In this document: piece by piece, positions 1 to 7,687 of the stretch
Layout: each line of letters opens with the position of its first letter
Position numbering within the stretch: the stretch's first letter is position 1
Assembly (NCBI GenBank): GCA_022749655.1
Contig: CP094243.1
Coordinates: 3,782,001-3,846,000, forward strand
Direction: 5' to 3'
DNA from: Xanthomonas phaseoli pv. phaseoli
GTDB taxonomy: Bacteria; Pseudomonadota; Gammaproteobacteria; Xanthomonadales; Xanthomonadaceae
DNA: 64,000 nt
Program-made: the position numbers and the translations under genes
The notes under the pieces: model-generated
Seen by the model: the letters and a program-made list of their open reading frames with translations, nothing else
The model's database searches: none
Told to the model about the DNA's origin: nothing

Positions 1-1
1 C

Positions 2-318
2 GAACTGCGCGAGGTGTGGGCGCCGGAAACCGCCTGGCACGCGCATGTCCGCGGCCAGCTGATGTACGTGGAGCATGGCGTGCTCACCGTGCATACCGAA
101 CAAGGCGCCTTATCGCTGCCACCGGGTTGCGCCGGCTGGCTGCCGCCCGGGCAGCAGCACACCGTGGAGCTGGCCGGGCCGATGCGCGGCTGGGGCGTGG
201 TCGTGCGACCGGATGCCTGCGCCGCCCTGCCTGCGCAAGGCGGGGTGATCCGGCTGACCGGTCTGGCCCGCGAGGCCATCATGCGGGCCGCCAGTTGGCC
301 GCTGGATCAGCCACTGGA
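2..318 (+). pseudogene. AraC-family regulator, 5' part (interrupted by a mobile element)
   Basis: The frame is open from the window edge and encodes the cupin-like sensing half of an AraC-type transcription regulator (motifs such as PPGQQHTVEL). The gene begins outside the window. At codon QPLD (about 318) the natural sequence stops and foreign DNA begins; the current frame runs a few junk codons to a stop at 355. The missing DNA-binding half lies at 7187-7687. Joining 318 directly to 7195 restores an uninterrupted frame reading [10 protein letters not shown], so this is one gene split by insertion. The regulator is presumably inactive, since the sensor half lacks its helix-turn-helix domain. 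Its target genes cannot be told from this window. Confidence 0.88.
311..318. repeat. 8-bp target-site duplication, left copy
   Basis: CCACTGGA directly precedes the left inverted repeat of the compound element. The same 8 bases recur at 7187-7194 directly after the right inverted repeat. Removing one copy plus the element rebuilds the araC reading frame. Confidence 0.88.
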
Positions 319-340
319 CGCCATGAGGGCGCACTTGCCC
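319..340 (+). repeat. Left terminal inverted repeat
   Basis: It begins CGCCATGAGGGCGCACTTG and pairs with the reverse complement of 7165-7186, which begins CGCCATGATGGCGCACTTG. 21 of 22 positions agree. Confidence 0.88.
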
Positions 341-377
341 AAGGAAATCAGTTAGTTGTTGGTGCTAGCGTGGGGTC

Positions 378-893
378 ATGGAAACCCGAACCCCATCATC
401 ACTGAAATGGCTTGTCGACAAGCGCGCCCGCCTCGCTGGCCACATTGCCCAGATCCAGAGAAGGGCCGACGCTGCTCGTCAGCGTGCGGCCGATCTAGAC
501 AGCAGCGTCGAGGCGACGCGCAGGGATCTTGAAGCCCTGGACCGCATTCTTGGCCTTCACGACATCTGCGTGCCGCCGGAGGTTATCCGACCGGTACGAA
601 TGTCGAGTGAGGGTCCGCTGCTACAGCGCGGCCATATCAGCCGAAACGTCCTGGCCTGCCTGAGAGAGGCGGCGGGTGAATGGCGGTCTACGACTGAGGT
701 CCTGCTGTTCGTCGGCTCGCAGGGCAAGGCGGTGGACGGAAATGTGCAATATGCGGAACTCAGGCTACGGGTACGCAAATGTCTGCAGGCTCACTGTTCC
801 GCCGGAAGGATCATCCGGCGGAACAGCCCGAGCACTAACGTAGAGGGTTACTGGGCACTCGCGCCCGACGCCGATGACGGCGGGATGCCCTGA
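378..893 (+). CDS. Hypothetical coiled-coil protein, passenger gene next to IS1595 transposase
   Basis: This 171-residue protein is not a family I recognise. Residues about 15-55 are rich in Arg, Ala and Glu with heptad-like spacing (RARLAGHIAQIQRRADAARQ), suggesting a coiled coil. The C-terminal half (about 85-160) is mixed and could be a small winged-helix-like domain (LRVRKCLQAHCSAGRIIRR). It lies between the left end of the element and the transposase, which is convergent and ends 4 bases away. That placement is what one expects of a passenger gene; IS1595-family elements are known to carry such genes. There is no signal peptide or membrane segment. The function is unknown. Confidence 0.6.
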   Translation: METRTPSSLKWLVDKRARLAGHIAQIQRRADAARQRAADLDSSVEATRRDLEALDRILGLHDICVPPEVIRPVRMSSEGPLLQRGHISRNVLACLREAAGEWRSTTEVLLFVGSQGKAVDGNVQYAELRLRVRKCLQAHCSAGRIIRRNSPSTNVEGYWALAPDADDGGMP

Positions 894-897
894 TTCA

Positions 898-1962
898 TTA
901 GGATCTCAGTCCCGCGCCGTTTCCCTGGTAGTAGCCGCGCCACCACCGCGAATGCCCCACGGTGAGGGCCTTTACCAGGAGCATTTCGACCTGTGTTCTG
1001 ATTGAGAACCTACGGACGTCCTCGCGCCACGCCATTTCGTTCGCATAGTCAGCTAGGTAAGCCGGCCGCACACCGTGCGAAACCCCATACTCCCAGCGTC
1101 TGAGCCGGCTGAAGAACGACTCGGCCTGGTTCTCGTTGACACCCTCGACCGAAACGTACTCTTGGCTATGCCTGACCGCGTAGTGGGTGTGTGTCGCTGA
1201 AACGGTCGCGTAGGCGGGACTTTCGTCGGTCATGATGATTGCTTCGGGGCTGACGTAACGCGCGATCAGCTTCGCGGCATCCTTGTCGTTCTCCGATCTG
1301 GCAACGGCGGCAATGCTGCGCACAGCCCCTTCTCCCAGTCGCCCTTGCTGGCGGAAGATCATCACAACACGCTTGTTCTTCCGCTTCTCCCAGTTCGTTC
1401 GTGTCATGCCGCTGGCATGCCATGGGCGTTTGGTCGGGCGTCCGGCGATCCGATCAACAATAGCCTGATCGTTTCGGCGTCCACGACGATTTGGCTTTCG
1501 AGGCTTTCCACCGAAGTAGCCGCCATCGATTTCAACGACGCCGGTGAGCGGTGTGAAGTCCTGGGTCCGGAAGATCGCCTCTCGCAGTTTTCCGAGGGTG
1601 ACGTGCGCGGCCTTGTTTGAGTAGTCGCCCATCCGGCTCAATCCAAGGCCTGCCAACCCCTTCACCCCTGTGGCGTAATAGAAGGTCGCCAGGAGAATGC
1701 TGCGCAGGGACTTCTTCCTGCTGGAAAAGGCGGTGGCCGACGTTACCGAGAAATCCCGGCCGCACTCCTTGCATCGCCATTGCTGGCGCGCGGGCCGCCG
1801 GTAGTGCTGGGCCCACGCACCGCAGGCTGGGCATGCCTGGTGGGAGTTACTGCCCCAGCGCAGGCGGGCGAACATGGCATGGATCTCATCGTCCGACATG
1901 CCGTAGATCGAGTGGATGGAAAAATCGCGGTAAGCCGCGCTCCTGAGGTAGTGCTGAGTCAT
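898..1962 (-). CDS. IS1595-family (ISXO2-like) transposase
   Basis: This 354-residue DDE-type transposase has an N-terminal zinc ribbon with Cys44, Cys47, Cys64 and Cys67 (CPACG...CKECG). The catalytic domain starts at about residue 135 with the motif VEIDGGYFGGK. It continues through a second acidic motif (MTDESPAY) and a C-terminal NQAESFFSRLRRWEYG segment typical of ISXO2-like proteins. The length is normal and the frame is intact, so the enzyme could be active. Elements of this family make 8-bp target duplications, matching the duplication at the ends of the 6.87-kb element. The gene converges on the passenger gene at 378-893. Confidence 0.9.
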   Translation of the reverse strand: MTQHYLRSAAYRDFSIHSIYGMSDDEIHAMFARLRWGSNSHQACPACGAWAQHYRRPARQQWRCKECGRDFSVTSATAFSSRKKSLRSILLATFYYATGVKGLAGLGLSRMGDYSNKAAHVTLGKLREAIFRTQDFTPLTGVVEIDGGYFGGKPRKPNRRGRRNDQAIVDRIAGRPTKRPWHASGMTRTNWEKRKNKRVVMIFRQQGRLGEGAVRSIAAVARSENDKDAAKLIARYVSPEAIIMTDESPAYATVSATHTHYAVRHSQEYVSVEGVNENQAESFFSRLRRWEYGVSHGVRPAYLADYANEMAWREDVRRFSIRTQVEMLLVKALTVGHSRWWRGYYQGNGAGLRS

Positions 1963-2122
1963 AGAATCTGTCCGGAAGTGCCGGGCCGGGGGCGAGCGTT
2001 GCCCTCCGCGGCCGCGGCATTGCTAGGGTCCGGGCAAGCCCCTCCCATTCACGCCCTGGGGGCGTGTTGACAATGGATTTGGGAGGGGGCACTATGGCTG
2101 CGCAGGATCTCAATCTGCGTGC

Positions 2123-2164
2123 CACAAGAAGCCTAGTTCCCCTGCCAGGGTCCTAGGCTTTGTG
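2123..2164. terminator. Hairpin, possible terminator
   Basis: CACAAGAAGCCTAG and CTAGGCTTTGTG form an imperfect stem around a 16-base loop (core AAGCCTAG/CTAGGCTT). It lies 26 bases beyond the stop of the minus-strand gene at 2190-2480. There is no long T-run, so termination is only a guess. Confidence 0.4.
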
Positions 2165-2189
2165 CTTTCTGCCCTACTGGTTTTCGGTA

Positions 2190-2480
2190 CTACTGGTTGA
2201 CGGGTACGTCGATAGGGGCCTCCTGGGGAGCCGAAGTGGTGTCGGAAGCGAGGTCTTCGAGGTAGACGGCGACCGCTCTGGCGGTGGCATACAGCCCCCG
2301 ACGACCGGGGAGCTGCTGCATTGGGATGGTCAGGGCGCCCCTGATCCGCGCCTTGCGCACAGCCTGCGGCGTGCGATAGCGCAGGAGCTGCGCAATATCA
2401 GACGTGCTGAGGAGTCCGCCGAACTGCGCCGTGAGCTGGAGTTCGCGGAGGGTCGTGGTGTCGGGAGATTCCATTTGCAT
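2190..2480 (-). CDS. Small putative DNA-binding protein
   Basis: This 96-residue protein has a compact helix-turn-helix-like core at residues about 20-75 (LLSTSDIAQLLRYRTPQAVRK followed by GALTIPMQQLPGRR and VAVYLEDL). The layout recalls PrtN/excisionase-like small regulators, in which a helix-turn-helix is followed by a Pro-rich wing. That resemblance is by pattern only. It sits between the IS1595 transposase and an IS256 element and may be a remnant of the original cargo or a regulator belonging to the element. Its promoter region (2481-2571) is cut by the IS256 left end at about 2572. Confidence 0.5.
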   Translation of the reverse strand: MQMESPDTTTLRELQLTAQFGGLLSTSDIAQLLRYRTPQAVRKARIRGALTIPMQQLPGRRGLYATARAVAVYLEDLASDTTSAPQEAPIDVPVNQ

Positions 2481-2571
2481 GCCAGGTCACTCTGTACCGT
2501 GTGGGTTCGAGTATCGGCTGAAATCGTTGGCGCGCGGCGGGTCAACTTGGCCCGCAAAAACGCCCTAAACT

Positions 2572-3900
2572 GAGCGTGTGCAGAATTTTGTGTAACCGTG
2601 GTTTGGGTTACCGCTGAGGAAGTCGCCCCTCGAACTGGATCGTAAAGCGGTTCAGCGCAGCCTTCCAGTCGCGGATCGGCAGCGTCCATTTCTTGGTGAT
2701 GTTGCGCAGAGCCAGGTAGAACAGTTTCATCAAGGCTTCGTCGCTGGGGAACGCGCCGCGGTTCTTGGTCAGCTTGCGCAGGCTCATGTTGACCGACTCG
2801 ATGGCGTTGGTCGTATAGATCACCTTGCGGATCTCCGGTGGGTAGTCGAAGAACGGGATCAGTCGTGACCAATTGCGCCGCCATGACTGGCTGATGGGCG
2901 GGTACTGGGCGTCCCACTTGGCCTCGAACTCGGTCAGTGCCTGCTCGGCCTCCTCGACGGTGGCGCAGGCGTAAATGCGCTTGAGATCGGCGGCAACCTC
3001 GGCGCGGCGTTTCCACGAGACGTAGTTCAGGCTGTGCCGCACCATGTGCACGATGCACAGCTGCACGGTGGTCTGCGGGAACACCGCCTCGATCGCCTCG
3101 GGAAACCCCTTCAGGCCATCGACGCAGGCAATGAAGATGTCCTGCACCCCGCGGTTGCGTAGCTCCGTCACGACTTGCAGCCAAAACTTGGCACCCTCGG
3201 CCTGCGCCAGCCATAGGCCCAGCACTTCCTTCTCGCCGCCCATGGTGATGCCGATGGCCAGGTACACCGCCTTGACCCGCACCGCGCCCTCGCGCACTTT
3301 GACGTGGATGCAGTCCAGATAGACGATCGGATAGACCGGATCCAGTGGCCGCGCCTGCCACGCCTTGACCTCCTCGACGACCGCATCGGTGACTGAGGAA
3401 ATCAGACTCGGCGACACCTCGGTGCCGTACATCTCCTCCAGGTGCGACTGGATCTCGCGCACGGTCATGCCGCGCGCGTACAACGACAAGATCTTGTCAT
3501 CGAAGCCGGCCCAGCGGGTCTGGTGCTTGGGGATCAGCTGTGGCGCGAAGCTGCCGTGGCGATCACGCGGAATCTCGATCGGCAGCTCGCCGAACTCGCC
3601 CTTGAGCGTCTTGCGGCTGCGTCCGTTGCGCGTGTTGCCGGCCGCGTTGGCGACCGGCTCATGCTTGTCATGACCGAGGTGTTCGGTCATCTCCGCGTCC
3701 AGCGCCCGCTCCACCAACCGCTTGGTCAGCTGCTTGAGCAGGCCGTTCTCGCCGATCAGATCCTCGGGTTTGGTGTAGTTGACCAACAGGCTGCTAAGCA
3801 GCTCGTCGGGTACCTCATGTGTGCGTGGGCTCATGGTGTCTCCGGGTTAGGTGGCAGTCTCCTGCCTGTGGCCCGGTTACACAAAATCTAGGACACGCCC
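2572..3900. mobile_element. IS256-family insertion sequence
   Basis: The transposase at 2608-3834 is flanked by imperfect inverted repeats: GAGCGTGTGCAGAATTTTG at the left and, reversed, GGGCGTGTCCTAGATTTTG at the right, both followed by TGTAACCG. No target duplication is visible (ccctaaact left, ggtactgcc right). The flanks have probably recombined since insertion. Confidence 0.75.
2608..3834 (-). CDS. IS256-family (mutator-type) transposase
   Basis: The protein has 408 residues and an intact frame. It shows the mutator-type layout: an N-terminal region with NTRNGRSRKTL, GELPIEIPRDRHGSF at about 80-95, the first catalytic Asp in IVYLDCIHVK, the second in IACVDGLKGFP, the LCIVHMVRHSL motif, and the acidic residue in YTTNAIESVN near residue 335. 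The usual length is about 400 residues, so it is complete and possibly active. The start ATG at 3834 follows a short leader after the right inverted repeat. Confidence 0.93.
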   Translation of the reverse strand: MSPRTHEVPDELLSSLLVNYTKPEDLIGENGLLKQLTKRLVERALDAEMTEHLGHDKHEPVANAAGNTRNGRSRKTLKGEFGELPIEIPRDRHGSFAPQLIPKHQTRWAGFDDKILSLYARGMTVREIQSHLEEMYGTEVSPSLISSVTDAVVEEVKAWQARPLDPVYPIVYLDCIHVKVREGAVRVKAVYLAIGITMGGEKEVLGLWLAQAEGAKFWLQVVTELRNRGVQDIFIACVDGLKGFPEAIEAVFPQTTVQLCIVHMVRHSLNYVSWKRRAEVAADLKRIYACATVEEAEQALTEFEAKWDAQYPPISQSWRRNWSRLIPFFDYPPEIRKVIYTTNAIESVNMSLRKLTKNRGAFPSDEALMKLFYLALRNITKKWTLPIRDWKAALNRFTIQFEGRLPQR

Positions 3901-4047
3901 GGTACTGCCTGGGTATTCGATTTGGCCCTCTTTCAACTGCTGTCCAACGAGCCTCGGGCGCGCTCACTCCTCATGGCCCTTACTGCCAATTTCAGGCAGC
4001 CCGGACTCGTGGATGGCCACTGTTGGAGGCTCCCGCACCAAGATTGA
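3901..4047 (+). pseudogene. Gene remnant between IS256 and IS3
   Basis: One plus-strand frame is open across the whole 145-bp gap between the two insertion sequences. It reads like real protein (VFDLALFQLLSNEPRARSLL, then MALTANFRQPGLVDGHC) and meets a stop only at the IS3 end. It is too short to assign to a family. It is most likely an internal piece of a gene destroyed by the IS insertions. Confidence 0.35.
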
Positions 4048-4070
4048 TACGCCCAGGGTTCCGTAGACAC

Positions 4071-4955
4071 TCAAGACCCTCGTTGCGCGTAGCGCCGTTC
4101 AAACTCTACAGGGGACAGGTCACCAGTTGAACCGTGGCGGCGGTTGGGGTTGTAGAACATCTCGATGTAGTCGAATACCTCGGCGCGTGCGGCGTCCTTG
4201 GTGGGATAGATTCGTCGCCTGATCCGCTCGCGTTTGAGCAGGCCGAAGAAGCTCTCCACGGGTGCGTTGTCGTGGCAGTTGCCACGCCGACTCATGCTGC
4301 ACACCAAGCCATGGGACGCCAGGAAACTCTGCCAGTCATCGCTGGTGTAGACCGACCCTTGGTCTGAGTGAACCAAGCAACCAGCATTGGGTTTGCGCCG
4401 CCACACCGCAGACAACAAGGCCTGCACGACCAACTCGGTGTCGGCCCGATCGCGCATCGCCCAGCCGACGACCTGCCTGGAAAACAGATCGATCACCACA
4501 GCCAGGTACATCCAGCCTTCGTGCGTGCGGATGAAGGTGAAATCGCTCGCCCAGGCCGTGTCCGGCTCGGTCACGTCGAACTGTCGGTCAAGCAGGTTGG
4601 CCGCCGCCTTGCACTGCATCCCTCCATGGAAGCGCGGTTTGCGACCATAGCCCACCTGGGCACGCAATCCCTCGGCGCGCATCAATCGATGCACCCGATG
4701 GCGACTGCAACGCTCACCCAGATCGCGTAGATCCTTGGCGATCTTGCGATGCCCATACACACTGCCGCTGGCCAGCCAGTGGTGCTTGATCAGCCCCAGC
4801 AGGCGTTCGTCTTCCTTGGCGCGCTCACTGTCCGGCGACTTTAGCCACGCGTAGTATCCAGCCCGGTTCACCCGCAACACCCGGCACATCGCACACACCC
4901 TGAACTCCCCGCAGTGGGCTTGCATGAAGGCGTACTTTGCCTTTACCCTTGGCAA
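4071..4955 (-). CDS. IS3-family transposase OrfB
   Basis: This is the integrase-core half of an IS3-type transposase. It starts with an HTH_21-like segment (AGYYAWLKSPDSERA, SVYGHRKIAKDLRDLG). The DDE triad is visible as WASDFTFIRTHEGW, VHSDQGSVYTS and CHDNAPVESFFGLLKRER. The C-terminus FYNPNRRHGSTGDLSPVEFE is typical. It overlaps OrfA in another frame, as expected for production of a fused OrfAB protein by ribosomal frameshifting. The true start may lie at the frameshift site rather than at 4955. Confidence 0.92.
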   Translation of the reverse strand: MPRVKAKYAFMQAHCGEFRVCAMCRVLRVNRAGYYAWLKSPDSERAKEDERLLGLIKHHWLASGSVYGHRKIAKDLRDLGERCSRHRVHRLMRAEGLRAQVGYGRKPRFHGGMQCKAAANLLDRQFDVTEPDTAWASDFTFIRTHEGWMYLAVVIDLFSRQVVGWAMRDRADTELVVQALLSAVWRRKPNAGCLVHSDQGSVYTSDDWQSFLASHGLVCSMSRRGNCHDNAPVESFFGLLKRERIRRRIYPTKDAARAEVFDYIEMFYNPNRRHGSTGDLSPVEFERRYAQRGS

Positions 4956-5220
4956 AGTACGCGGCGGCCTTTTTTAGGATGTCGCGCTCCTCGGTCACTC
5001 GACGCAACTCTGCCTTCAGCCGCCGAACCTCGGCGCTCTGGTCCACCTCGGCGCGCTGTACCACGCCGGGCTTGCCGAACTTGCGCAGCCAGGCGTACAG
5101 GCTGTGCGTCGTGACACCCAGCCGCTCGGCGACGTCTGCCACCTTGAACCCACGATCCGTCACTTGCCGGACCGCCTCGATCTTGAACTCATCCGTATAC
5201 CGCTTGCTGCTCATAGACAT
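4825..5220 (-). CDS. IS3-family transposase OrfA
   Basis: The helix-turn-helix and leucine-zipper half starts MSMSSKRYTDEFKIEAVRQV and continues with VADVAERLGVTTHSLYAWLRK. A coiled-coil stretch follows (EVRRLKAELRRVTEERDILK). The run of A residues in DILKKAAAYFAK is the expected slippery site (A6G) for the -1 shift into OrfB. After that site the frame stays open for about 40 codons that probably are not used. Confidence 0.88.
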   Translation of the reverse strand: MSMSSKRYTDEFKIEAVRQVTDRGFKVADVAERLGVTTHSLYAWLRKFGKPGVVQRAEVDQSAEVRRLKAELRRVTEERDILKKAAAYFAKGKGKVRLHASPLRGVQGVCDVPGVAGEPGWILRVAKVAGQ

Positions 5221-5277
5221 CTCCGAATCGACTATTTTCCATGGCCATGAGATGTCTAGGAAACCCTGGGCGTATCA

Positions 5278-5662
5278 CTCACCGCAGTGAAGGAAGCCAT
5301 CAGAATATTGCGTTTGACGGTATATTTTATACCTTTCGCTCCTTTAGTAAGCTCAAGAGGAGCAAGGTGTAAAATGTAGGCCTGCAATCTGAAGAAGCTT
5401 TTTAAAATCGCAAGTAGTAACAAATCTTCGCAAATATGCTCTGGGCACACTATTGGAGCTGAGAGAATCTGGCCGTAAGTGGATGAAAGCGACGAGCTAT
5501 AGGGGCGCTGGGCTCTACTTTTGCAGTGGTGATATTTCTAGTTTATTTAGCTGTATTTTTGGCTGTTGGCAATGTTATTTCCATGAAAATTTTAATTTTA
5601 ATTTTATCTTGATCTGCATATGCAAGGCTGTAATATTATTTCATAATTCAAAAGGGGTTTTT
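5278..5662. other. AT-rich segment upstream of a secreted-protein gene
   Basis: This segment is markedly richer in A and T than the surrounding genome. No complete gene is visible. It presumably carries the 5' region of the gene at 5663 (AAAAGGGG lies just before that start). I could not find a convincing -35/-10 pair. Confidence 0.4.
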
Positions 5663-6671
5663 ATGGGAATTCTAAAAAGATCTCACGTTGAATTTAGCGT
5701 GGGAAGGTTTGCCGCAGGTCTTATTTTGATTGCTTCGTTTACGGGAGCTGACTTCGCTTCAGCTGCTGAGCGAAACCTTGAACTAGACCAGTTGGTGTCC
5801 CTGCCGATTACGTGGTAACACCTTTCGGTTATTTTTCTCCTGCTTGCGTCCAGCATGTCCATGAGGGGATCAAATCACGAGCGATGGCGCAATCCAACGC
5901 GTCACCGGCTCGTTAGAGCAACGGAAAACATGTAATCAGGATAACTTTACGCGTGATGGTATTCGCGTTAGGCCTGATGGACTAACGTTGGAGGGTAAGC
6001 TTGCTCGAACAAGTGATAGAGCTTCGCCGTCAAAAATCAAGTCAGTCCCCCGCCGGCCATTTCGCATGACTATCTAGCCGACGGAAGCTACATCACCTCT
6101 ACACCGATTGGGAGAATCGTCGCTAGTTGGAAGGTTCCGCCGAATCCAAGAACTCGATCAAAGCAAACAATCTATTTTTTTCCTGGGATGCAAGGCGATA
6201 CAATTCTGCAGCCGGTATTAGGGTATCGAGGTGAATCCAACACTTGGGACCTCAGTAGCTGGAATTGTTGCAAAGACGGGACAGTGTGGACTAGTGACTA
6301 TATTCCTGCGAAGTCAGGTGATCAAATTGTAGGCGACACTTATTCCACCTGTGCGGCCGGTGTAGCTTGTAACAAGTGGAATATCGATACGAAAAATATC
6401 ACCACCGGGCGTAGTGTAAGGCTAACAACTGCACCTTACGGAAACCCGAATTTGATCTTCGGGGGCACTTGAGGTGTACGATGTTGCTAGCTGTAATGAG
6501 TTTCCGGACGGCGGGTTGTTAACATTTAGCAACATTGCTGTCTATGACCGAAATATGATTCGCGTTTCATCCCCGCCATGGGATAGCAATGGGCCAGACG
6601 CTGGAGGCCTAACTCCGCAATGTAATTATGGTGCACAGACGACGGATACTTCAGTTACCGTATTTTATTGA
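5663..6671 (+). pseudogene. AT-rich gene for a secreted protein, frame broken several times
   Basis: The start ATG follows AAAAGGGG. It encodes a signal peptide (GRFAAGLILIASFTGADFAS|AAERN). The reading then has to shift near 5805, 5868, 6050 and 6470 to stay in a sensible protein. The first three are each explained by one missing base (C, G, C). Recovered pieces include DYVVTPFGYFSPACVQHVHEG, TIYFFPGMQGDTILQPVLGY, TWDLSSWNCCKDGTVW and EVYDVASCNEFPDGGLLTF. Cysteine pairs and Trp/Gly-rich beta motifs suggest an extracellular all-beta protein of about 330 residues. Base composition differs strongly from the chromosome, which suggests transfer. I do not know the function. It may be intact in reality if the breaks are sequencing errors. 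Confidence 0.6.
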
Positions 6672-6675
6672 TTAT

Positions 6676-6716
6676 AAAATCATCTTGCCGGGAATTATCT
6701 CTGCAAGATGATTTTT
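6676..6716 (+). terminator. Rho-independent terminator of the secreted-protein gene
   Basis: AAAATCATCTTGC and GCAAGATGATTTT form a 13-bp stem directly after the stop codon, followed by T-rich DNA. Confidence 0.85.
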
Positions 6717-6874
6717 ATAAATTTTTTTGGCGGAGAGGTGGGTTAGAGTAGTGTGTTAGGGGTTCCCGTTCGAGGCGCAGTGGAACGGGAAGTGTGGTTA
6801 AGCTGTCAGCTTCCCGTAAAATTGATCCAGTCATAGGTAGAGGTCTCCGGGCACACTAGCCCCCAAAGAGACCA

Positions 6875-7130
6875 ATGATGCGCAAAAGCAAGTTCACCAA
6901 AAGCCAGATCTTGGCCAAGCTGAGACAGGTCGAGGGTGGCCGCCAGGTCAAGGATGTGTGCCGTGAGCTAGGTATTTCCGATGCGACTTACTACGTCTGG
7001 AAGTCCAAATACGGCGGCATGAAAGGCTTCCGACGTGCAGCGGCTGCGTGATGTTGAAGCCGAATCCGCCAAACTCAAGCGGATATTGCCGAGTTGGCGA
7101 TGGAGCGGCTTATGCCGTATAGACGCCCCT
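6875..7130 (+). pseudogene. IS3-family (IS407-like) orfA remnant
   Basis: It starts MMRKSKFTKSQILAKLRQVE and continues with an HTH (VKDVCRELGISDATYYVWKS, then KYGGMKG), the N-terminus of an IS407-type OrfA. After GGMKG the frame is lost (one extra base). The downstream zipper part is recognisable only in other frames ([15 protein letters not shown]) and stops before any orfB. It is truncated just inside the right end of the compound element. Confidence 0.75.
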
Positions 7131-7164
7131 CCTATGGCGACACACCCGCCGCCCCAACGACGAG

Positions 7165-7186
7165 GGGCAAGTGCGCCATCATGGCG
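7165..7186 (-). repeat. Right terminal inverted repeat
   Basis: This is the mirror of 319-340 with one mismatch. It is followed directly by the second copy of CCACTGGA (7187-7194). Confidence 0.88.
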
Positions 7187-7687
7187 CCACTGGATACCGC
7201 CCAACAACGCCTGGCTGCGGTGCTGCTGGACGAGCTATGCCAGGTGCAGATCGACCACCTGCACCTGCCGATGCCGGCCGACCGCCGGCTGCTGCGGATC
7301 GCCCGCCAGTTGCTCGACACGCCCGCCGACCCGCGCCCGCTGGACGCCTGGGCCGACTGGGGCGGATTGTCGCCGCGCAGCTTGAGCCGGCATTTTCGCG
7401 ACGAGACCGGCCTGAGCTTTGCGCAGTGGCGGCAGCAGGCCCGCCTGACCGAAGGCCTGCGGCGGCTCAGCCAGGGCCATGCGGTGGCGCAGGTGGCCGA
7501 CCAGCTTGGCTACAGCAGCCCCAGCGCCTTCGTCAGCGTGTTCCATCGCCATTTCGGCGCCCCGCCCGCCCGTTATCTGGCCGGCTCGCATGCGCGCGGC
7601 TTGGCATCCCCGCCGCATCCGGATAATCGGCGCTCTTCGAGCCCGCGCCCCGGCGTGGGTTCCTCTTCACGCAGGACCTGGCTTTAC
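7187..7687 (+). pseudogene. AraC-family regulator, 3' part (DNA-binding domain)
   Basis: This part begins with the duplicated CCACTGGA and resumes the AraC frame ([20 protein letters not shown]). It contains both helix-turn-helix motifs: [20 protein letters not shown], then [20 protein letters not shown] with [15 protein letters not shown]. It is cut off from its sensor half by the 6.87-kb element. The frame has no stop after the domain and runs in phase straight into parC at 7688. Either the natural stop has been lost or a base is missing here. Confidence 0.88.

Larger units (their letters stand above)
4045..5277. mobile_element. IS3-family insertion sequence (1.23 kb)
   Basis: The inverted repeats are TGATACGCCCAGGGTTCCG at the left and, reversed, TGATACGCCCAGGGTTTCC at the right, then TAGACA on both sides. 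They enclose two overlapping transposase frames. No 3- or 4-bp target duplication is present (gat left, ctc right), which points to a rearrangement after insertion. Confidence 0.85.
319..7186. mobile_element. 6.87-kb compound mobile element inserted in an araC-type gene
   Basis: The ends are 22-bp inverted repeats (319-340 and 7165-7186) differing at one base, flanked by the 8-bp duplication CCACTGGA. Inside, in order, are a 171-aa passenger gene, an IS1595-family transposase, a small HTH gene, an IS256 element, a gene remnant, an IS3 element, an AT-rich secreted-protein gene with its own terminator, and an IS3 orfA remnant. An 8-bp duplication is typical of the IS1595 family, so that transposase is the best candidate for having moved the whole unit, with the other elements arriving later. 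That assignment is inference: I could not compare the inverted repeats with known IS1595 ends. Confidence 0.75.

Noticed and set aside
4825..5220. The orfA/orfB frame change in the IS3 elements as another sequencing error
   Set aside because: An A-rich slippery site at this position is the normal programmed frameshift of the IS3 family.
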